DNA of 20,669 nt, from NCBI GenBank assembly GCA_964370165.1, contig CAYJIG010000035.1, positions 1 to 20,669 of the forward strand, given 5' to 3'. The stretch comes from JAAYCI01 sp964370165. Its GTDB lineage: Bacteria > Bacillota > Clostridia > Oscillospirales > Ruminococcaceae. The translations under genes and the position numbers were made by a program. The notes under the pieces are model-generated. The model was not told where the DNA came from. It worked only from the letters and a program-made list of their open reading frames with translations, and did not search any database. Shown here piece by piece: positions 16,266 through 20,669 of the stretch. Position 1 is the stretch's first letter. Each line of letters opens with the position of its first letter.

Positions 16266-18487
16266 GCCAGTTCCTCCTTACTTAGTTGACTTTCTGCAAT
16301 TTCACGATATGTATCACAGTTTTTCATCAGCTCGGTGTGTGTGCCAATTCCGTCTATCTTTCCATCATGTAACACCACAATCTGGTCTGCATTCATGATG
16401 GTGGAAACCCTTTGAGCCACCACAAGCAAGGTTGATTTTTCTGTGTATGGCTTTAGTGCTTTGCGCAGCTTTGCGTCGGTGGCAAAATCAAGGGCTGAAA
16501 AACTATCGTCAAATATGTATACCGGGGCTTTTTTTGCCAGCGCTCTTGCTATGGACAAGCGTTGTCTTTGGCCGCCCGACACGCTGGTTCCGCCTTGTGC
16601 CACAGTGGTTGCAAAGCCATCTTCCATATTGTCTATAAACTCGGATGCCTGGGCAATATCTGCCACTTGCCTCATCTCGTCTTCTGTGGCGTCCCTATTA
16701 CCAAACCGAATATTCGAGGCAACATCACCCGAGAACAATAAGCCCTTTTGTGGTACATATCCAATATTTTCACGTAGTTCATGCTGGGTTAGCTCTCTTA
16801 CGTCGACACCGTCCAGCGTCACCTTGCCACCGCTTACGTCATAAAACCTTGGAATCAAATTCATCAGTGTTGTTTTTCCGCTACCTGTGGCACCGATAAA
16901 CGCTGTTGTTTGGCCGGGTTTTGCAGTAAATGATATATTCGACAGCACATCTTCTTCTGCGCCACTATATCTGAATGTCACGTCGCAAAACTCTACCACA
17001 CCTTTTGCATCTTCGCCTAATGTTACCGGATTTTCAGGATCGCTAATGGTGTTTTCACTGCGAAGTACTTTGTCAATACGCTCGGCCGACACAGACGCCC
17101 TTGGCACCATAACAAACACAATAGCGATGAACAAGAAATTCATTACCACCATCATGGCATACTGCATAAACGCCATGATATCGCCAACTTGCATACTGCT
17201 TTGTGCCACTTGGTCGGCACCCAGCCAAATAATAAACAGTGATAAACCATTCATCACCAGCATCATTGCCGGCATTAAAATATTCATAGCCTTGCCTACA
17301 AACAAGCTGTTTTTTGTCAGGTTTTGGTTGGCCTCTTCAAACCTCTCTTCTTGGAAATTTTGGTTTGAAAACGCACGCACCACCATGATTCCGGACAAGT
17401 TTTCCCTTGCCACTTGGCTAAGACGGTCTATCAGTGCTTGCATTTTTTTGAAATAAGGTAGCACCACAACAATCAGTGTTCCGATAATTAAGAGTAAAAT
17501 TATCACACCCACAGCAATTATCCAGCTCATGCCTGGGCTTTTGTTGAAGGCCATAATAATGCCACCGGTTGCCATGATGGGCGCATAAAACAACAAGCGC
17601 ATGCCCATGGTGTACAGCATTTGAACCTGGTTTACATCGTTTGTGGTACGTGTTATAAGCGACGATGTTGAAAACTTATCCATCTCTACGTTGGAAAATC
17701 CATTAACTTTGGCAAAAATATCTCTACGGATATCCCGTGCAACGCCGCTACCAATACGTGAGAAAGAATATACCACTATTATGGAACAAACCACACTGCC
17801 GATAGCCAGCAAGACCATGATGCCACCAATGCGTAAAATATACTCTGTCTGCATTTGTTCAAGGTCTGCACCTAGGCTTAGATATATGCTTCTATTTATA
17901 GAAGCTGCTATGCCATCAGTCAATATCGATGGCGCCTCTTTTGCGCTGGCTATTACATCATCCAGTGCTTCTTGGCTTAAATTTGCACCCACTATCATGG
18001 CGGCCACATCTTCCATATTCATTTCAACAGATGCGCCGTCTGTTTCTTGTGCGGGCATACCCTGCTCTGTGCTGACGCTTTGGATAAACTCGCTAAGCGC
18101 ATATCCTGCTCGCCCAAACGCCGTGTCTACAGCCGCTAAATCACTTTCATCCGCTGTCAGCACCAATGCACTGTCGTCTTTAGCATAAGGAAAATCTTCA
18201 TCTATTTCTTCTTTTTGCTGTGCCGATAAATCTTCATACGGCGTATAAGCCTCATAGACAATATTAAAATCTTCCTCGTCCATGAAAATATTCATGAAGC
18301 TCATCATCTGCTGGCTTATCGCCTTTGGTGCAATTTCCTCTATGCCGCTTTTTTGTATGCCCACATCCACAATATCGCTCATCATGTTTGGCATGTTAAG
18401 ATCAAACGCAGCTTGCACAAGCAAAAAGCATATAGCCGCTATCAAAATGCCGACATATTTTTTTATATATCGTGATAATCTTATCAA
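16262..18487 (-). CDS. Heterodimeric ABC multidrug-type exporter subunit, degenerate site and large outward loop
   Basis: A 741-residue half-transporter, about 120-150 longer than usual. The extra length is an acidic segment between helix 1 (about 10-30) and helix 2 (about 217-240), which should face outside. The ATPase domain is at about 497-735: Walker A GATGSGKTT (532-540), Gln580, signature VSGGQ (636-640), and Walker B IFDD with Asp661 in place of Glu. The H-loop His is replaced by Gln692 (AQRVS). Both changes mark the inactive half of a heterodimer. The start is TTG with AGGAGG nine bases upstream; it overlaps the marR TGA as TTGA. Substrate unknown. MarR control suggests efflux of a drug or other toxic compound. 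Confidence 0.95.
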   Translation of the reverse strand: MIRLSRYIKKYVGILIAAICFLLVQAAFDLNMPNMMSDIVDVGIQKSGIEEIAPKAISQQMMSFMNIFMDEEDFNIVYEAYTPYEDLSAQQKEEIDEDFPYAKDDSALVLTADESDLAAVDTAFGRAGYALSEFIQSVSTEQGMPAQETDGASVEMNMEDVAAMIVGANLSQEALDDVIASAKEAPSILTDGIAASINRSIYLSLGADLEQMQTEYILRIGGIMVLLAIGSVVCSIIVVYSFSRIGSGVARDIRRDIFAKVNGFSNVEMDKFSTSSLITRTTNDVNQVQMLYTMGMRLLFYAPIMATGGIIMAFNKSPGMSWIIAVGVIILLLIIGTLIVVVLPYFKKMQALIDRLSQVARENLSGIMVVRAFSNQNFQEERFEEANQNLTKNSLFVGKAMNILMPAMMLVMNGLSLFIIWLGADQVAQSSMQVGDIMAFMQYAMMVVMNFLFIAIVFVMVPRASVSAERIDKVLRSENTISDPENPVTLGEDAKGVVEFCDVTFRYSGAEEDVLSNISFTAKPGQTTAFIGATGSGKTTLMNLIPRFYDVSGGKVTLDGVDVRELTQHELRENIGYVPQKGLLFSGDVASNIRFGNRDATEDEMRQVADIAQASEFIDNMEDGFATTVAQGGTSVSGGQRQRLSIARALAKKAPVYIFDDSFSALDFATDAKLRKALKPYTEKSTLLVVAQRVSTIMNADQIVVLHDGKIDGIGTHTELMKNCDTYREIAESQLSKEELA

Positions 18488-18966
18488 TTCCTATTTCCTC
18501 CTTTTTCAATCACTTCTTGCATAGCATCGCTAAAAGTGTGTAGCAAAGAAAGCAGCTGCTTTGTGTCTTCTTTTCCCATCACATCGAGCGCTCTCGACAG
18601 TTGCTCGAGCATATGCTCTAAGGCGTCTTCTGCTATGCTTCTGCCTTTTGCAGTCAGCGAAATAAACATCACCCGTCTATCATTTTCGTCTGCCTGCCGG
18701 CTAATCATCCCCATATCTACCAGCGCATTAATACGCTGTGAAATTCCCGGCGGGGTTTGCTTTAGCATTTGTGCTAGCTTTTTTGCCGTCAATGGGCCCT
18801 CACCCATTTTTTCCTTTTCCAGCATCATGCCCAGTAGCATAATATCGCCTTTTTTGAAGGGTGCCGGCGGTTGTACATTTTCCCAGGCCTTTCGAAAAGT
18901 TCCTATTTCGTCTAAAAGCCTTGCGGCATGCTTATATTTTTTAGGCCACATCTTCTCGCTACTCAT
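18484..18966 (-). CDS. MarR-family transcriptional regulator
   Basis: A 160-residue winged-helix regulator. The DNA-binding part covers about 55-110 (LTAKKLAQMLKQTPPGISQR as the HTH, then the DENDRRVMFISLTAKGR wing). Helices at both ends supply dimerisation, as in the family. The start is ATG with AGGAGA seven bases upstream. It is the first gene of an operon with the ABC pair, overlapping the next gene by four bases, which is the typical setting of an autoregulated efflux operon. The probable operator is the palindrome at 19039-19055. The ligand cannot be inferred. Confidence 0.93.
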   Translation of the reverse strand: MSSEKMWPKKYKHAARLLDEIGTFRKAWENVQPPAPFKKGDIMLLGMMLEKEKMGEGPLTAKKLAQMLKQTPPGISQRINALVDMGMISRQADENDRRVMFISLTAKGRSIAEDALEHMLEQLSRALDVMGKEDTKQLLSLLHTFSDAMQEVIEKGGNRN

Positions 18967-19038
18967 TTATTCTCTCCTATCTTCAGTTTATCGACAAAAC
19001 TATACAAATATTTAACCATATTAATTAAGCTTATTAAG

Positions 19039-19055
19039 TATTTTATCATAAAATA
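19039..19055. promoter_or_regulatory. Candidate MarR operator (perfect palindrome)
   Basis: TATTTTA-TCA-TAAAATA is a perfect 7-bp inverted repeat with a 3-base centre, the size expected of a MarR dimer site. It covers the predicted -10 box of the marR operon. A second, weaker inverted repeat (TTAAT and ATTAA around TAAGCTT, 19021-19037) lies directly downstream in the direction of transcription. Confidence 0.55.
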
Positions 19056-19067
19056 TCTACTACACAA
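19040..19067 (-). promoter_or_regulatory. Predicted promoter of the marR-ABC operon
   Basis: On the minus strand: TTGTGT (19067-19062), a 16-base spacer, and TAAAAT (19045-19040) preceded by TGA as an extended -10. It is about 75 bases before the marR ATG. It overlaps the palindrome at 19039-19055, which fits repression by blocking polymerase. Confidence 0.5.
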
Positions 19068-19131
19068 GCATTATCTTGTCGAATTCACAAATCTTTCTTA
19101 TTTTGTCACAGGTATATATTACCCAAAACAT

Positions 19132-19175
19132 AAAAACCGCTATTTTTCTAGCCCTAGCCAGAAAAATAGCAGTTT
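19132..19175 (-). terminator. Terminator of the dapL transcript
   Basis: A perfect 11-bp stem GCTATTTTTCT/AGAAAAATAGC (19139-19149 with 19160-19170), extended by further pairs after one mismatch, with a 10-base loop. On the minus strand it is followed by a run of five T, 23 bases after the dapL stop codon. Confidence 0.88.
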
Positions 19176-19197
19176 CATATGCTGAATATAAAAGTTT

Positions 19198-20385
19198 TTA
19201 CAAGTTTTTTATCACATCTTTTAGGCGCTGTGCCGCTTCTTTTGTGCGCTGTGCATCGCCAAACCCAGACATGCGGAAATATCCCTCACCGTTATTTCCA
19301 AAGCCTGCGCCCGGTGTTCCTACCACACCGCCTTTTTGAAGTAATATATCAAAAAAGTCCCAGCTGCCTATGCCGCTTGGGCATTGCATCCATATATACG
19401 GGCTGTTTGTGCCACCTGAGTGCCAGATGCCCACTTCTTTTAGCGCATCGCTGATGGTTTTTGCGTTATTTTTGTAATACTCCACATTTTCAAAGCAGGC
19501 TTTAATGCCTTCTTCTGTGAACACCTCTGCCGCAGCTTTTTGGATAATATATGAGGTTTCGTTATATTTGCTGGCCTGGCGACGCGCCCACATAGCGTTT
19601 AGGCTTTGTCCCGAAGGTTTTATGTCTTGCGGTACTATGGTGTATCCGCAGCGTGTACCGGTGAAACCTGCAATTTTTGAGAAAGAGCAAATTTCCACCG
19701 CGCAGTCTTTCGCGCCTTCCACTTCATAAATCGAATGTGGAACATCTTGGCCTGTAACAAACACTTCATACGCTGCATCAAACAAAATCAGCGCATCATT
19801 TTCTTTAGCATAGCGCACCCACTCGGCCAGTTGTGTTTTAGTATATGCGGCGCCTGTGGGGTTGTTCGGGCTACAAATATAAATTAAATCTGCATGCTGG
19901 CCAAATGGAGGCTCCGGCAAAAAGTCATTTTCTTTTGTGGCGTTGACATAAGTGATTTTCCTGCCGGCCATCACGTTGGTGTCTACATAAACCGGGTACA
20001 CAGGATCCGGTACCAGCACAACATTATCCTCACTAAACAAATCTACAAAGTTACCGCAGTCACTCTTTGCTCCGTCCGAGATGAAAATTTCCGACAAGTC
20101 TAAGGAAACTCCAAACCCATCATAATACCCTGCAATTTTTTCTTTCAAGAAAGGATATCCTGTATCGGGTCCATACCCATGAAATGTTGCAGCATCGCCC
20201 ATTTCCTTGCTGGCATCCACCATGGCTTTTACCACAGGCGCCGCCAGTGGACGGGTTACATCGCCTATTCCCAAACGAATTATATCCGCGTCAGGGTTTG
20301 CTTTAGTATGCGCCGATATGCGGTTTGCAATATCAACAAATAAGTAGCTTTTTGATAGATTTTGATAGTTTGTATTCAGTTTCAA
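19198..20385 (-). CDS. dapL: LL-diaminopimelate aminotransferase
   Basis: A PLP-dependent class I/II aminotransferase that converts tetrahydrodipicolinate and glutamate directly to LL-diaminopimelate, for lysine and peptidoglycan synthesis in the cytoplasm. It has 395 residues, close to the family's usual length of about 400-410. Conserved features are the LGIGDVTRPL block (38-47), the GYGPDTGYPFLK stretch (70-81), CSPNNPTG (171-178), FDAAYE (202-207) and the Schiff-base Lys237 in SFSKIAGFTGTR. The start is TTG, with AGAGGG eight to nine bases upstream; the first in-frame Met is at residue 55 and would cut the domain. It lies 30 bases downstream of the DUF1846 gene, probably co-transcribed, and ends at the hairpin at 19132-19175. 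Confidence 0.96.
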   Translation of the reverse strand: MKLNTNYQNLSKSYLFVDIANRISAHTKANPDADIIRLGIGDVTRPLAAPVVKAMVDASKEMGDAATFHGYGPDTGYPFLKEKIAGYYDGFGVSLDLSEIFISDGAKSDCGNFVDLFSEDNVVLVPDPVYPVYVDTNVMAGRKITYVNATKENDFLPEPPFGQHADLIYICSPNNPTGAAYTKTQLAEWVRYAKENDALILFDAAYEVFVTGQDVPHSIYEVEGAKDCAVEICSFSKIAGFTGTRCGYTIVPQDIKPSGQSLNAMWARRQASKYNETSYIIQKAAAEVFTEEGIKACFENVEYYKNNAKTISDALKEVGIWHSGGTNSPYIWMQCPSGIGSWDFFDILLQKGGVVGTPGAGFGNNGEGYFRMSGFGDAQRTKEAAQRLKDVIKNL

Positions 20386-20415
20386 TGTGTTTTCCCTCTT
20401 TCCACTATATATTTA

Positions 20416-20669
20416 TTATCTAAAGAACAAGTCTTTTGTCGGGTATTGTGGCTCGCAAGTCACGGTGATGCCCAGTTTCAAAAATGTGCTTTCGTCGCCA
20501 CGTGTGATGATGTCTGAGCAATGCACATCACACCCACGCAGTTTTGGCAGACATTCAAGCGCCTTTTCTGCTTTTGCGTCTGTGACCGCCGAAATTGATA
20601 GCGCCTGGAGCACTTCTTCAAGTTTCAGCACCGGATACTGGCTTCCCAGCATTTCTTTTTTAAGGCGCA
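20416..20669 (-). CDS. DUF1846 (UPF0371) family protein, C-terminal fragment
   Basis: Only the last 84 codons or so are in the window; the frame is open to the right edge, so the apparent ATG at 20652 is internal. The end matches the family's C-terminus: LGS..P.L...E.L.ALSISA, a conserved His in the DVHCSDI segment, then LKLGITVT and the terminal KDLF. Full members are about 500 residues with a solved but functionally unassigned fold. The assignment rests on remembered family sequences and covers a short fragment. It is upstream of dapL with a 30-base gap. Confidence 0.8.
   Translation of the reverse strand, partial: RLKKEMLGSQYPVLKLEEVLQALSISAVTDAKAEKALECLPKLRGCDVHCSDIITRGDESTFLKLGITVTCEPQYPTKDLFFR

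Overview
The window looks like a low-to-mid GC Gram-positive chromosome, most likely a member of the Clostridia (Oscillospirales or a relative). Pointers are strong AGGAGG-type ribosome binding sites, TTG/GTG starts with good Shine-Dalgarno sequences, lipoboxes, an LL-diaminopimelate aminotransferase (DapL), a NusG domain II membrane protein, DUF3048 (YerB-type) lipoproteins and heterodimeric ABC exporters. The placement is inferred from gene content; no rRNA or other taxonomic marker is present.

Layout. (1) 1-3197, plus strand: a large membrane protein truncated by the left edge. It has a long disordered tail with repeats, followed by what reads as a P1B-type P-type ATPase scaffold in which every catalytic motif has been lost. 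(2) 3314-3628, plus: a small four-helix membrane protein set between two hairpin terminators. (3) 7362-3722, minus: three tandem DUF3048 lipoprotein paralogues behind one good promoter. (4) 11894-7617, minus: a corrinoid adenosyltransferase followed by the two subunits of a heterodimeric ABC exporter. An XRE-family regulator (12064-12783, plus) is divergent from this operon. (5) trpS (minus) and a NusG domain II protein (plus) diverge from overlapping promoters. (6) 18966-14391, minus: a MarR regulator translationally coupled to a second heterodimeric ABC exporter, with a 17-bp perfect palindrome over the predicted -10 box. (7) dapL (minus) preceded by the 3' end of a DUF1846 (UPF0371) gene that runs off the right edge.

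How the genes work together. Both ABC pairs show the complementary loss expected of heterodimers with one consensus and one degenerate ATP site. One pair is probably a MarR-controlled drug or toxin efflux system. The other is linked to cobalamin adenosylation and may be controlled by the divergent XRE protein. trpS and dapL are housekeeping genes (tRNA charging; lysine and peptidoglycan precursor synthesis). The least ordinary item is the degenerate P-type-ATPase-like protein at the left edge: a transporter scaffold that seems to have been reused for a non-catalytic role. There are no tRNA or rRNA genes, insertion sequences, phage genes or CRISPR arrays. No gene-free stretch exceeds 300 bases; the longest, 7363-7616, is AT-rich and holds the DUF3048 promoter.
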